From: Nonomuraea thailandensis
GTDB lineage: Bacteria > Actinomycetota > Actinomycetes > Streptosporangiales > Streptosporangiaceae
DNA: 64,000 bases
Reading direction: 5' to 3'
NCBI RefSeq assembly: GCF_024172165.1
Contig: NZ_JAMZEB010000002.1
Span: 9,398,501 to 9,462,500 of the forward strand
Shown here one piece after another: positions 1-8,419 of this stretch; within the stretch, counting starts at the first letter, position 1, and each line of letters starts with the position of its first letter. The position numbers and the translations under genes were made by a program. The notes under the pieces were generated by a model. It searched no databases, was not told the origin of the DNA, and saw nothing but the letters and a program-made list of their open reading frames with translations.

Positions 1-94
1 GCGTAGGCGCCCTTCCCAGGTCCGTACGCGAGGATCGGCGTGCGGGGCCCACAGAGCCGTGATCCATCACGTTCCCGGGCTCGGCCGTCGCCCC

Positions 95-460
95 ATGACC
101 GCGGTGATCGCCCTCGAACACACCCGGATGTGGCCGGGCGCGGTAGCGGACGCCCTGGTCGCCTGGCAGGAGGCCGTCCTGATCGGGACCGCCGACCGCC
201 ACTTCAGCAGGTGCCCATGCGATGAGTGCAGCGGAAACGCGCCCCGCCGGCGACTGCACCAGGCTCTCGTCGCCCTGCCTCCGTGGGCCGGAGCGCACCT
301 GTACGCGTTGGTCCTGCCCATCGACCGGTATCACCTGCGTCGCACCTCACCCGCACCGCTCGTCTCCCCGGACTCCCATGGACCGTGGTGGCAACATCGA
401 CTGCGACGTGACACGACGAGCGCCCCCAGGGCACGCGCCGATCCCGGTTCGCGTGCCTGA
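95..460 (+). CDS. small Cys-cluster protein, unrecognised
   Basis: Product of 121 residues with no family I can name. A tight cysteine cluster (C40, C42, C45 in the order CPCDEC) is followed by a basic stretch RRRLHQAL and a segment ending RYHLRRT, which reads as real protein rather than a shadow frame. The cluster could bind a metal, but that is inference. I prefer the ATG at 95 (MTAVIALEH); an upstream in-frame ATG at 59 is possible and neither has a clear ribosome site. The C-terminal 35 residues look low-complexity and may be poorly conserved. Confidence 0.5.
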   Translation: MTAVIALEHTRMWPGAVADALVAWQEAVLIGTADRHFSRCPCDECSGNAPRRRLHQALVALPPWAGAHLYALVLPIDRYHLRRTSPAPLVSPDSHGPWWQHRLRRDTTSAPRARADPGSRA

Positions 461-621
461 ACGAGACGCACAGCGTTGCCCACGCACGACCTTGGCCTGC
501 ACCCCGACGGGGAGCAAGGCATCGCCGTCTGGCGGTGTACCGGCGATGGGACGCATACCGTCGCACCGGTCGGCGAACTACCTTGAGCACGCCGACGGTT
601 GAGCTCTTGAATCGGAGACGC

Positions 622-1044
622 ATGAACGGCCTTGCGAGGATCTGTGCTGCCTTCATGGTGAGCATCGCCTTGGCCGCCACCACCATCACCGGCTGCGGAG
701 CCATGTGCGAGGCACAGGCGCAACAGGAGATCAACGAACTGAAGCAGATCGTGTTGAGGCTGCTCCCGAAGACCATCGCTGAGACCGTCGCGGAGGAGGA
801 CGACTGCGACTCCGGAAGTGGCGGTTCCCTGAGCTTCAGAGCCGATCCCGCGCTGATGACCAGCGAGCAGATATTCGAGAAGTTCCTCGCCGAAGGATGG
901 AGCCGGATCGATGAACCACGGGATGGGTGCTTGATCTGTGTCGACGGGCTCGACGGCGTGAGCACTGAGTGGGGTGGCCAGGAGGTCTATCTGAGGATCA
1001 CGAACTCGGATGGCTTCATGGACATCCTGGCGGCGTTCGCATGA
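622..1044 (+). CDS. secreted lipoprotein, unknown function
   Basis: Product of 140 residues. The N-terminus has a basic start, a hydrophobic stretch and a lipobox ITGC with the acylated cysteine at residue 25, so it should be an outer-face lipoprotein. An acidic cysteine pair region (EEDDCDSG) and a CLIC motif follow, suggesting disulfides. The start at 622 is chosen because it sits behind GGAGACG and gives the signal peptide; the open frame runs further upstream to 535 without coding signal. The middle (TSEQIFEKFLAEGW) resembles small actinobacterial lipoproteins, but I cannot assign a family. Confidence 0.65.
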   Translation: MNGLARICAAFMVSIALAATTITGCGAMCEAQAQQEINELKQIVLRLLPKTIAETVAEEDDCDSGSGGSLSFRADPALMTSEQIFEKFLAEGWSRIDEPRDGCLICVDGLDGVSTEWGGQEVYLRITNSDGFMDILAAFA

Positions 1045-1094
1045 TGTGCGGCGGCGGTGCGCACGGCGTGCAGAGCGATGCGGCGACCATGAAG

Positions 1095-1604
1095 TCAGGT
1101 CGCCGGCTGGAGTTGGACGAGGATCATCGCGTTGTCCTCGTCCTCGGCGTAGGCGGCTCGAACCCTGTACCGGGCAGGTTCGAGATCGATGACGAGCCGC
1201 TCGTCAGGCTCCACCTCAGCACCGGGGATGGCGGAGTCGAAGAGCACGACCGGCTCCCGTACCTCCCAGTGCAGGTCCTCGTCATCGTCCCAGTCCGGAT
1301 CGGCCGCCAGGGCTCGCTGGGCTGCCGCGACAAGCTCACCCTCGGAAGATGCGGCAGCCCAACGCAGGAAGAGACGTTCGGCCGGCAGAAAGGTCGTCAT
1401 GGCAGGTTCGTCGCCGAGGACGAGAGCCTGCTGCGCGCCAACGGTGACGGCACCGATGTAGCCCTCGACGGCGCAGGCGCGGCCGTAGTCTCCCCACGTC
1501 TCGACGGGGCCGTCATCGTCGTCCACACCCGCCCACATGCTCAGCTCCGACTGAGGGACGGCGATCAACGGACCTCCTGCGGTGCTGACCCAGGTTTGCA
1601 GCAC
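1095..1604 (-). CDS. Imm21-like immunity protein
   Basis: Product of 169 residues that matches my recollection of the Imm21 family of polymorphic-toxin immunity proteins: an N-terminal TWVSTAGGPLIAVP motif, a central DYGRACAV block, and a C-terminal PVVLFDSAIPG block. Such proteins are cytosolic and neutralise a partner toxin delivered by kin. The GTG at 1604 is preferred over the ATG at 1646 because AAGGGGG lies at the right distance and the family motif begins straight after it. No toxin gene lies beside it, so it is an orphan immunity gene here. The family call is from motif memory, not a search. Confidence 0.7.
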   Translation of the reverse strand: MLQTWVSTAGGPLIAVPQSELSMWAGVDDDDGPVETWGDYGRACAVEGYIGAVTVGAQQALVLGDEPAMTTFLPAERLFLRWAAASSEGELVAAAQRALAADPDWDDDEDLHWEVREPVVLFDSAIPGAEVEPDERLVIDLEPARYRVRAAYAEDEDNAMILVQLQPAT

Positions 1605-2071
1605 TGATGACCCCCTTGGTCGTTCCTGGCGACAGAGTATGGGCAACTACCGAAGCCCTGTAAGGGATCATCCCGGAGCAGGAGCGCCCGGCCGGGGGCG
1701 CGGGTTTGTCTGTCTCGTCACCGCTCTTCGGTGACTCGGACGATACGACAACAGCGGCTTCGCCGAAGGTCACCCGCTGGTGTGTGAAAGATGATGAGGC
1801 CGGCGGCTGAGCGCTCGTGCCCGCCTGCTGCTCGGCCTACCGAGGTCAATCGGGCCGGCCCGTCCAGGTGCAGATCGGCGACGGTCCAGACCCTCAGAGG
1901 ACGACGCCCGTGAGGAGACCTCCCAGCCCGATGCCGACCGACGCGATCGCTCTTCGGACGCGCCGACGGACGCCATCGGCATACCTCGGACATACCGCCT
2001 CTCCTTAGGGTTCCTACCAGGAAACTCGCTGATCGCGACCGGCTGGGTCGTCAACAGGAGAGAGCATAGAC
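1605..2071. other. 467-bp stretch without a convincing gene
   Basis: Small frames exist on both strands but none has protein-like composition. It holds one copy of a dispersed repeat (1666-1690, see the repeat entries at 3895 and 10260), followed by a GC-rich hairpin (GCGCCC/GGGGCGC, about 1684-1701). The last 30 bases contain the ribosome site for the downstream secreted protein. Confidence 0.5.
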
Positions 2072-2524
2072 ATGCGAAAGATCGTAGGGCGTATCGCGTC
2101 CGTTGGCACTGCTGTCCTGGCGGCGTCGGCGGCGCTCGTCATGACCGTCCCCCACGCCCAGGCGTCGGCCAGTTACTGGACCTGGGACGCGCCGAAGAGC
2201 GCCACGAAGGTGGGCACCCTGAAGTCGCAGACCATCACCTGGAAGTACTCGTTCACGGTTCAGCTTCGATCCGGCAAGTACGGCAACTACACCTACATCT
2301 GGCCTCGCGTCCCCAAGAGCTCCGCAGCCGACGGCCTGCGCCTGTGGCTGTCGGTCTACAACCCGAGCACCGGGAAGTGGGAGAGCGGCCAGCAGGCGAT
2401 CATCAAGAACACGACCTACAGCCAGGGCCACCGGGCCCTGTCCGGTCGCCTCTACAAGGCCTGCGTGAAGGCCGACATCATCGGTGGCACCGCGGCGAAA
2501 TGCACCGGCTCCTGGCTGGTGTGA
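2072..2524 (+). CDS. small secreted protein, unknown
   Basis: Product of 150 residues. Residues 1-32 form a Sec signal peptide (MRKIVGRI basic region, long Ala/Val core, AQA-SA cleavage site). The mature part is rich in Trp, Tyr, Ser and Lys (for example WTWDAPKSATK and WKYSFTVQLRSGKYGNY) with two cysteines near the end (KACVK and KCTGSW) that probably form a disulfide. That composition is typical of small extracellular actinobacterial beta proteins. GGAGAG precedes the ATG. No function can be assigned. Confidence 0.7.
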   Translation: MRKIVGRIASVGTAVLAASAALVMTVPHAQASASYWTWDAPKSATKVGTLKSQTITWKYSFTVQLRSGKYGNYTYIWPRVPKSSAADGLRLWLSVYNPSTGKWESGQQAIIKNTTYSQGHRALSGRLYKACVKADIIGGTAAKCTGSWLV

Positions 2525-2743
2525 GACCTGATCACGAAGCGTCTCTGACGGCGGAGCCCGGTTCGCCGCTGATCGAGGCCGTCCCGCGCGTCAAAGGGCC
2601 GGTAGGGAGGACTCGCCCCATCGGCCCGTGCCGGCCATGGAGCAGGGCACGCAGCCGGAGCTCCACCAGGGGCATCGTTCAATCATCGGAACACTATCCT
2701 CAGCAGCTGATGCACCCATCTCGGCAAGGGAGATCGACGGTCC

Positions 2744-2998
2744 ATGGCGTGGCTTCGCAATGATGAGCAGGACATCGGTCAGACCATCGCGGAGGCTCGG
2801 CGGGCCCATCAGGAGGGTCATACGATCTTCGTGTCCCGCCTCCGGGTCAAGGCCGAGTCCATGCGTGCCTGGGCTGTGCCGGATGCCGCCGAGCTGATCG
2901 AGGGGATCGAGCGCGAAGGATGGCAGCTCAGTCACATGTCGGAGAATCTGATCGGAGACGCCCTTCCGCTGATGACGTGCGTCTTCCGTCGTCACTGA
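2744..2998 (+). CDS. small conserved-looking hypothetical protein
   Basis: Product of 84 residues. The pattern of a central Ile/Val-rich strand, the phrase IEREGWQLSHMSE and a C-terminal TCVFRR resembles small DUF4177-like ferredoxin-fold proteins of actinomycetes, but this is a resemblance only. The start is supported by GGAGAT ahead of the ATG. It stands alone between the secreted protein and the truncated SARP gene. Confidence 0.55.
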   Translation: MAWLRNDEQDIGQTIAEARRAHQEGHTIFVSRLRVKAESMRAWAVPDAAELIEGIEREGWQLSHMSENLIGDALPLMTCVFRRH

Positions 2999-3137
2999 TC
3001 GAAAAGTTGCAAGCGGCGGGCGCGGCGATCATGGTCGCCGCGTTCGTCCGGCCATACGACAGCGCACCGGCCCCACCACAACAGCCCTCGCTCTCACCTC
3101 GCCCAAAGTAGGAGCGCTCCCAACGAGTCGCCGGAGG

Positions 3138-3755
3138 ATGACTGTGACCATTCGGTTCAGCCTCCTCGGGCCCGTCCAGGTCGAGCGGGACGGCCGCGAA
3201 TGCCCCATCGGGTCGACCAAGGTCCGCGTCCTCCTGACCGCGCTCCTGCTGGAGCCCAACCAACTGGTCTCCCTGAAGCGCCTGTTCGGGGCGCTGTGGG
3301 ACGGCGAGCCGCCGGCGTCGGCCATCGCCAACGCCCGCACGTACGCCGGCCGGTTACGCAGGTCGCTCGACCACCAGGACCGGCTCGTCACGAAGTACGG
3401 CGGGTACCGCCTCCGGAACGAGGAGGGCGAGCTCGACGTGGCCGACTACCGGGAAGCCGCCGCCAAGGGACGGCACGCGACGCAGGCCGGCGACCCCGGC
3501 CAGGCCGTCCGTCACTTCCGCCGGGCTCTGGCCCGCCGGCGGGGCGAGCCGGCGGAGGACGCGTCCATCACCTGGACCCTCAGGCCGGCACTGGACGCGC
3601 TGGCCGATCAGCGGTGCCAGGTCATGGAGGAGCTGATCGAGGCACTCCTGCTGACCGGCGATTTCCGGCTGGCCGTGAGCCACGCCTACGACGCCGTCTC
3701 CTTGCGCCCGACCCGGGAACGTTTCTGGACCCTGCTCACCTCTCAGTGGCGCTGA
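3138..3755 (+). CDS. SARP-family regulator, truncated in BTAD
   Basis: Product of 205 residues. Residues about 5-95 are an OmpR-type winged helix (FSLLGPVQVERDG at the start, VRVLLTALLLEPNQLVS, then the recognition region ANARTYAGRLRRSL), which binds direct repeats in antibiotic-cluster promoters. Residues 100-205 are the start of the bacterial transcriptional activator domain. SARPs normally run to about 250-280 residues and continue past the ERLW motif; here the frame stops just after ERFWTLLTSQWR, so the last helices are missing. No biosynthetic genes lie nearby. It may be inactive. Confidence 0.7.
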   Translation: MTVTIRFSLLGPVQVERDGRECPIGSTKVRVLLTALLLEPNQLVSLKRLFGALWDGEPPASAIANARTYAGRLRRSLDHQDRLVTKYGGYRLRNEEGELDVADYREAAAKGRHATQAGDPGQAVRHFRRALARRRGEPAEDASITWTLRPALDALADQRCQVMEELIEALLLTGDFRLAVSHAYDAVSLRPTRERFWTLLTSQWR

Positions 3756-3894
3756 GGGTCACCTCTACTGGGAAGATCCTCCAGTCCACCACGTTCACGG
3801 TGTGATCGGCTGAAGGGCCGAAGGGGAGCCGAGCCGGGAGCCACGCCACGGAACGGAAACTGAGGCCGGACGCATGCGACCGGCGGACGATGGC

Positions 3895-3928
3895 GATCAC
3901 CCTGGAGCCGGAGTGCCCTCGCCGGAGG
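3895..3928 (-). repeat. dispersed 34-bp repeat, copy 2
   Basis: A motif beginning GATCACCCTGGAGCCGGAG and ending CGCCGGAGG. Near copies lie at 1666, 7527, 10260 and 12342. On the minus strand it forms the 3' ends of the genes at 3897 and 10262, where it encodes a similar tail (SGEGTPAPG, SGGGTPTPG) and the region of the stop codon. Confidence 0.55.
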
Positions 3929-4493
3929 CATCGGGCGTCCAATAGGGAGGCCGTGTGACGCCGAGCTTTCGGGCGCTGAGAGGAGAGAGCGTCATGGGTG
4001 TGATCCATCCTTGCCGCGTCAGGACGACCTGGGCCGGCAGTGGTGCGGCCGGGTAGACCTCGATCCCGTGGGCCCAGTTGACGAGAATGCCTTCGGTTCC
4101 GTCGGTGTCGGCCAGGACGATGGAGATGGGCTGCCGATCGTGGGCCCAGGCGTTCCAGACAGCCCAGCCGTCCGCCGCCGGCGGCACCCCCAGCCGGGCG
4201 CAGATTTCTTCGTAGGTCCCCTCCATGTCCGGGGGGATCGCCTTCGGGTGGAGGAGGACGATCCCTGCGAGCCGCATGAGCGGGAGATCGTCTTCCAGGC
4301 AGCCGTCTCCGCTGAAGTGGTGGTGGCGGATCTGACGTGCCAGTTCGTTCACGGCTCGGTGGAGAGGGGTGGCGGCTGTCGCCTCGCGGTCGTAGGTCAG
4401 CCAGCCTTCTTCGTTCGCGGCGTGGATGACATCGCGGGCGAGCAGTTCGATGTGACGCAGGTACTCCGTCTCGCTGAGGCCGGCTGGAAGCAT
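3897..4493 (-). CDS. hypothetical cytosolic protein
   Basis: Product of 198 residues from the ATG at 4493; an ATG at 4523 is the alternative, and only the inner one has a purine-rich stretch (GGGG) near it. The sequence is well ordered, with an N-terminal helical part (SETEYLRHIELLARDVIHAANEEGW), a histidine patch RHHHF and a C-terminal part with strands (ISIVLADTDGTEGILVNWAHG). No family recognised. The last nine residues are encoded by the dispersed repeat, so the natural C-terminus may have been replaced. Confidence 0.55.
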   Translation of the reverse strand: MLPAGLSETEYLRHIELLARDVIHAANEEGWLTYDREATAATPLHRAVNELARQIRHHHFSGDGCLEDDLPLMRLAGIVLLHPKAIPPDMEGTYEEICARLGVPPAADGWAVWNAWAHDRQPISIVLADTDGTEGILVNWAHGIEVYPAAPLPAQVVLTRQGWITPMTLSPLSARKLGVTRPPYWTPDASGEGTPAPG

Positions 4494-4637
4494 GCGCCCC
4501 AGTCTGCACCTGCTTGCGGACATGGCCCACGGGTTGCCGCCGATGACGACGCGCCGTTCAGGGCTGATCTACACACCCGCCGGAACGCAACTCCGCCGAC
4601 CGGGCGACACCTGGATCGTGCTGCCCCTTGGTGTTCC

Positions 4638-5033
4638 CTACCAGAGGGTGGACGGTCCCGCGACGACCCAGCCGGCGTCGGTAGGCTTGACCCAGAAGCC
4701 CAATGACACCTCGATCACCTGTGCGCGATGGGTGACCTCGACGTAGAAATGGCTGCCGGTGTGGCCCCAGTTGAAGCCTACGAGATCGAGTTCGCCGAGC
4801 CAGGACAGGTCGTGCTTCCACTCATCGGCAGCACGGCTGCAACTCGTCTCATTCGCATCGACGCTCACTCCGACCGAGCCCGCCCAGAGCGACTTGAGCA
4901 CATGCCGGGTCGTTGGGTGATCACCGACGAGCTGTTCGGCTTCAGGGACGTTCCCAGCTCGGAGCAGGCTGAAGTAGCGGCGAACGACCGCTTCGACGTC
5001 GGTCTTGGAAGGGCGCTCCGTCCAGATCTTCAT
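4638..5033 (-). CDS. NTF2-like fold protein
   Basis: Product of 131 residues. The N-terminal helix VVRRYFSLLRAGNVPEAEQLV is typical of SnoaL/NTF2-like proteins, and the C-terminal strands with the closing WVVAGPSTLW fit the same alpha+beta cone fold. Members of this fold are either small-molecule enzymes or binding domains; nothing visible here gives a substrate. AGGATC lies upstream of the ATG. It is transcribed in the same direction as the gene at 3897, with a 144-bp gap, so the two may share a transcript. Confidence 0.55.
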   Translation of the reverse strand: MKIWTERPSKTDVEAVVRRYFSLLRAGNVPEAEQLVGDHPTTRHVLKSLWAGSVGVSVDANETSCSRAADEWKHDLSWLGELDLVGFNWGHTGSHFYVEVTHRAQVIEVSLGFWVKPTDAGWVVAGPSTLW

Positions 5034-5265
5034 CGCGAGATCCTAGAGGTCGGGTGGATGAGGCCACTCGATGTCTCATGGCGCTTCGCGACTTGGAGGA
5101 CCAGGGTCGCTGGAGAGTCGAGCGACGTGAGCGACCGTGGGCCCCGTTTGTGCTGGCACGCATGTGGCACGGAAACTCGCTCGCCCTCCATCACCTGACC
5201 GCAGCTGGTTTACGCCGCCCCTGATAGGCGATTTTTGTCAAGGGCGGGCCCTATGCTTCCCGCCC

Positions 5266-5787
5266 ATGACCACAGACGAGCCTCCTGCCGTCCACGTCAA
5301 GCAGATGGTTGTGGAGGTGGATTACAGCCAGACCTATCTCGTGGACGAGGGGTGCGACGCGGGCGGATTCGAGGACGTGCCGAATCCCCCTGTCGGGGTC
5401 ATCCGAGTAGAGAAAGGCAGTGCCCTCCTGATCGTGGGCCCGCAGTGGGGACCGGTGGAGTTCACGGTGGCTGTCGCCGATCGGGATCCGGAGGCCGACC
5501 TCGATGGATACGAAGACATCGTCGAGATCAGCTACGAGTCTCCATCCGGTCAGCTTTCGCTGCAGGAGTGGGGAGGAGGGAGGACGCACCCTCTTCCTCC
5601 GCTGCCCGCCGGTCCCGGAACGTATCGTTTGCGGTATCACATCAGAGGCATGGATGAAGAAGTCGCGGTCGAAACAGGCGATCACTACTTCCTGCAGATC
5701 TGGCCGGAGCCCTCACGTGCTCCCACTGTGCTCAAGTCAACGAGCTCATCCCTTCAGTACTGGCTGAACACCGAACGACCAACGTAA
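5266..5787 (+). CDS. conserved-looking hypothetical beta protein
   Basis: Product of 173 residues starting MTTDEPPAV. It alternates short strands (VKQMVVEVDYSQTYL, ALLIVGPQWGPVEFTVAV, TYRLRYHIRGM) and ends on LQIWPEP, resembling the many 150-180 residue all-beta hypothetical proteins found beside toxins and immunity genes in actinomycetes. An in-frame extension upstream to 5137 lacks coding character. No function can be assigned. Confidence 0.55.
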   Translation: MTTDEPPAVHVKQMVVEVDYSQTYLVDEGCDAGGFEDVPNPPVGVIRVEKGSALLIVGPQWGPVEFTVAVADRDPEADLDGYEDIVEISYESPSGQLSLQEWGGGRTHPLPPLPAGPGTYRLRYHIRGMDEEVAVETGDHYFLQIWPEPSRAPTVLKSTSSSLQYWLNTERPT

Positions 5788-5871
5788 GCCGGCATGGAAT
5801 AGGACGGCCTGCATCATCAGCTCGGGTATTGCTGCGGAACCTGTCAATTTGAGCAAGGCAGTTGAGCTGGG

Positions 5872-6930
5872 CTAATTGTGTGTCGTCTTCTCTGTGGCGT
5901 CCTTCGGTTCGTTGGTCTTGGGCTTGTTGATCCAGGCGGGTACGGGAAGGTCGGGCGGGGTGGGCAGACCGCCGCTGGCGAATCGTTCGGGGTGTGTGGC
6001 GTAGGCGGTGGTCAGGACGGCAGCGCGCCGGTCGCGGATGGCGGCGGCGCGGCCGTAGTGCACATCGACGGGGTGGTGGTAGCCGATCCCGGAGTGGAAG
6101 TGATCATGGTTGTACCAGGCGTAGAACTCCTGGCAGAAGGCGCGGGCGTGGTCGATGGAGCCGAACCGGCCGGGGAAGATGGGGCAGTACTTCAGTGTCT
6201 TGAAGCTCGCTTCGACGTGCGGGTTGTCGTTGGAGGTCCGAGGCCGGGAATGAGACTTGGCCACGCCCAGGTCGATGAGGAGTTCGGCGAGGGTCTTGGA
6301 GGTCATCGAGCTGCCGCGGTCGGCGTGCAGGGTGAGGGTGCCTGCGTCGATGCCGTGCTTGCGTGCGGTGGCTTCGATGAGGTGTCTGGCCAGGTCAGCC
6401 GATTCGCGGGAGGCGACCATCCAGCCGACGACGTAGCGGCTGAACAGATCGATGATCGTGTAGAGGCAGTACCAGACGCCCTTGTCGGGGCCGCGGAGTT
6501 TGGTGATGTCCCAGGCCCAGACCCGGTTGGGGGCGTCGGCGACCAGCTCGGGCACCGCCCGGGGCGGATGGGTCGCCTGCCGGCGCCGGTCGGTGCCCAC
6601 CTCGCCGTGCTGGCGCAGGATGCGATACATGGTCGACTCCGACGCCAGATACACGCCCTCGTCGAGCAGGCTGTAGTAGGCGGTGGCCGGGGAGGCGTCG
6701 GCAAAGCGCTCGTTCAGCACCGCGCGGACCTGGTCGCGCTCGGCCGGCGATAACGCGGCCGGGTGCGGCTTGCGCGGCCGGGCGGGCCGCACCGGAGCCG
6801 GGCTCTGGCGGTGGTGGCGATACCAGGTCGCCTGCGACACCCCGGCCGCCGTGCAGGCGTTGCGCCGCCCCAGCAGCGGCACCAGTTCCTCGATCGCCTC
6901 GGCCTGGGCAGCCTGGAAGGTCTCGGTCAC
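5872..6930 (-). CDS. IS3-family transposase OrfB
   Basis: Product of 352 residues with an IS3-type retroviral integrase core. The catalytic triad is visible as D141 (AWDITKLRG), D204 (LHADRGSSM) and E240 (NPHVEASFKTLK). An N-terminal helix-turn-helix-like part (NACTAAGVSQATWYRHH) precedes it. The start is a GTG that overlaps the orfA stop in a GTGA, so OrfB can be made by coupled re-initiation; IS3 elements more usually use frameshifting to an OrfAB fusion. The frame is intact, so the element may be active. Confidence 0.85.
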   Translation of the reverse strand: MTETFQAAQAEAIEELVPLLGRRNACTAAGVSQATWYRHHRQSPAPVRPARPRKPHPAALSPAERDQVRAVLNERFADASPATAYYSLLDEGVYLASESTMYRILRQHGEVGTDRRRQATHPPRAVPELVADAPNRVWAWDITKLRGPDKGVWYCLYTIIDLFSRYVVGWMVASRESADLARHLIEATARKHGIDAGTLTLHADRGSSMTSKTLAELLIDLGVAKSHSRPRTSNDNPHVEASFKTLKYCPIFPGRFGSIDHARAFCQEFYAWYNHDHFHSGIGYHHPVDVHYGRAAAIRDRRAAVLTTAYATHPERFASGGLPTPPDLPVPAWINKPKTNEPKDATEKTTHN

Positions 6931-7337
6931 TGCTCGCCCCGGCCCGGCAGGGGCTCGCTGCTGGTGGCGAGCTGATCCAGCAGCGCGAAGAGCTTTCCCT
7001 GCACCTCGATCACCTGACGGGTCTGGCCAAGCTCGGCACGCAGCCGCTCGACCTCCGCCTGCAGCTTCTCGATCTCCTTGTCACGCGGGTCGGCCTTCGG
7101 CCGTCCGACCGGACGTGCCAGCGCCTGCTCCGCACCGTGATCCCGCGCGGTGCGCCAGCTGGAGATCAGCGACGAGTACAGGCCCTCCCGGCGCAGCAAC
7201 GCGCCCTTGCCCGCCTTGTCCAGACGGTCGTACTCCTCCAGGATCCGGGCCTTGTAAGCGGCGGAGTAGGAACGCGGACGCCCTCGTTCACGCACCTGAG
7301 GATCAGGAACCTCCGGATCCGGCTTGCTTGCTCCCAC
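6927..7337 (-). CDS. IS3-family OrfA, DNA-binding subunit
   Basis: Product of 136 residues. Residues 20-75 hold the helix-turn-helix (SYSAAYKARILEEYDRL, then REGLYSSLISSWR), and residues 90-125 a leucine-zipper-like coiled coil (IEKLQAEVERLRAEL), as in OrfA proteins that bind the terminal repeats and dimerise. It overlaps orfB by four bases. Confidence 0.85.
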   Translation of the reverse strand: MGASKPDPEVPDPQVRERGRPRSYSAAYKARILEEYDRLDKAGKGALLRREGLYSSLISSWRTARDHGAEQALARPVGRPKADPRDKEIEKLQAEVERLRAELGQTRQVIEVQGKLFALLDQLATSSEPLPGRGEQ

Positions 7338-7434
7338 GAAGGGATGTCTCCTTCCCCACCCTCAGCACAGAGTTTCATGCCTATTTGCTACCTCTGTCCA
7401 TTTTGGCAGGGAGGGCATTGCGTCATCGCCGGTC

Positions 7435-7473
7435 GCGAGTCCGTTCACGCCTTGAGGTACTGGATCTTCTTAC
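7435..7473. repeat. 39-bp repeat, copy 1
   Basis: Matches 9538-9576 at 36 of 39 positions, starting GCGAGTCCGTTC. This copy lies about 25 bp outside the right end of the IS3 element; the other abuts the truncated end of the DUF5919 pseudogene. It may mark the edge of an older insertion. Confidence 0.6.
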
Positions 7474-7615
7474 GCCGGGCGGGCGGCTTCCACCTCAGCC
7501 AGTCATGGCCTTGTCGCCGACACGGCGATCACCCCGTAGCCGGAGCGCCCTCGCCGCAGACTGCTTGGTTCTCCATGCCGTGCTAAGACCATCACCTTGT
7601 CGATGGGCCGGCCAC

Positions 7616-8203
7616 TTACCACGAGCTGTCATACCGGTAGCTGTACCAATACCCTTCGAGATGGCTGTAGCGGTCGCCGCCATCGGCATTCTCGTCTGGC
7701 TCGCCAGAGGTAAGCCAGACGAAGCCCTTGTCGTCCTGTCCGAACAGGTCCTGGACTATCAGTCGGGCGCTGCCGGGAATCTGTTCCCCTGTCAAGAGAT
7801 CGTCGTATCGCTTCCCATCGCATACGTAGTACAGGCCAACCCATTGGCAGGGCTCTTTGCGACCAGGGTTCTCATCCACCGCTGTGGCGTAGGCTCTCAG
7901 GCTCGCTTCGGAAGATGTATAGCGGATCCAGAACGGCGCATTGGTGATGAGGGCGGCCCCAACGGCTATGGCGATGTACCACGGCACGAGCGCCCTGTTG
8001 AGTGAGCCGACTGGCGCCTCTGCCTTGTGGTCGGCCCATGTGATCCGGATCGTCCAGTAGAGGATCAGGCCGAAGCCGATGGGGATCCCGAACTTGAACG
8101 TCTCGATCCCGTACCAGGAGGGAAAGCTGGCCCATATCAAGAGGAAGATGGCTGCGGCCGAGAAGACGCTCAGAAACGGCAATCCAGGCGGCTTGTTGAA
8201 CAC
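7616..8203 (-). CDS. membrane protein, unknown
   Basis: Product of 195 residues with three likely transmembrane segments in the first 90 residues (LPFLSVFSAAAIFLLIWA, FGIPIGFGLILYWTI, WYIAIAVGAALIT). A soluble C-terminal domain of about 105 residues follows, with two cysteines (EPCQWVGLYYVCDG) and many acidic and aromatic residues, probably outside the cell. No family recognised. Between it and the IS3 element at 7527 lies another copy of the dispersed 34-bp repeat. Confidence 0.6.
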   Translation of the reverse strand: MFNKPPGLPFLSVFSAAAIFLLIWASFPSWYGIETFKFGIPIGFGLILYWTIRITWADHKAEAPVGSLNRALVPWYIAIAVGAALITNAPFWIRYTSSEASLRAYATAVDENPGRKEPCQWVGLYYVCDGKRYDDLLTGEQIPGSARLIVQDLFGQDDKGFVWLTSGEPDENADGGDRYSHLEGYWYSYRYDSSW

Positions 8204-8253
8204 GGCGTCACATAGCGGTATCCGAAGACGCCGGAAAGCAAGAGCATTGGCAT

Positions 8254-8413
8254 CGTGCGGCGGTGCGGGGTTGGGCCGGCGAGTTCGGTTGGTGCGGCGC
8301 GGGAGGTACTACGGCGACGCCAGGCGCGGCGCGTCGCGCAAGAACGGCCCCAGGCCGCATGCACGGCGCGGCAGCGCTTGCGCGGCGCCTACGGCGGCGC
8401 GCCGCGCCGCCGC
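8254..8413. repeat. GC-rich palindromic repeat, copy A
   Basis: One of three related blocks (also 10771-10928 and 14076-14243). All end in the same short inverted repeat CGGCGGCG/CGCCGCCG. Copy A is the most diverged in its middle and lacks the long hairpin seen in B and C. It lies immediately downstream of the IMPase pseudogene, as copy C lies downstream of the intact IMPase gene. Frames read through it are artefacts. Confidence 0.65.
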
Positions 8414-8419
8414 TTGATA

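Larger units (their letters stand above)
5841..7410 (-). mobile_element. IS3-family insertion sequence
   Basis: About 1.57 kb carrying overlapping orfA and orfB. Likely ends are an imperfect inverted repeat: CTGTCAATTTGAGCAAGG at the left (5841) and the complement of TCTGTCCATTTTGGCAG at the right (ending about 7410). They match at roughly two thirds of positions and lie 31 and 73 bp outside the two genes. I see no clear target duplication, so the ends could be off by a few bases or the element may have recombined. Confidence 0.65.

Noticed and set aside
204..965. 253-residue frame on the minus strand
   Set aside because: Overlaps the better supported genes at 95 and 622 on the other strand and has the Arg/Ser/Ala-rich look of a shadow frame.
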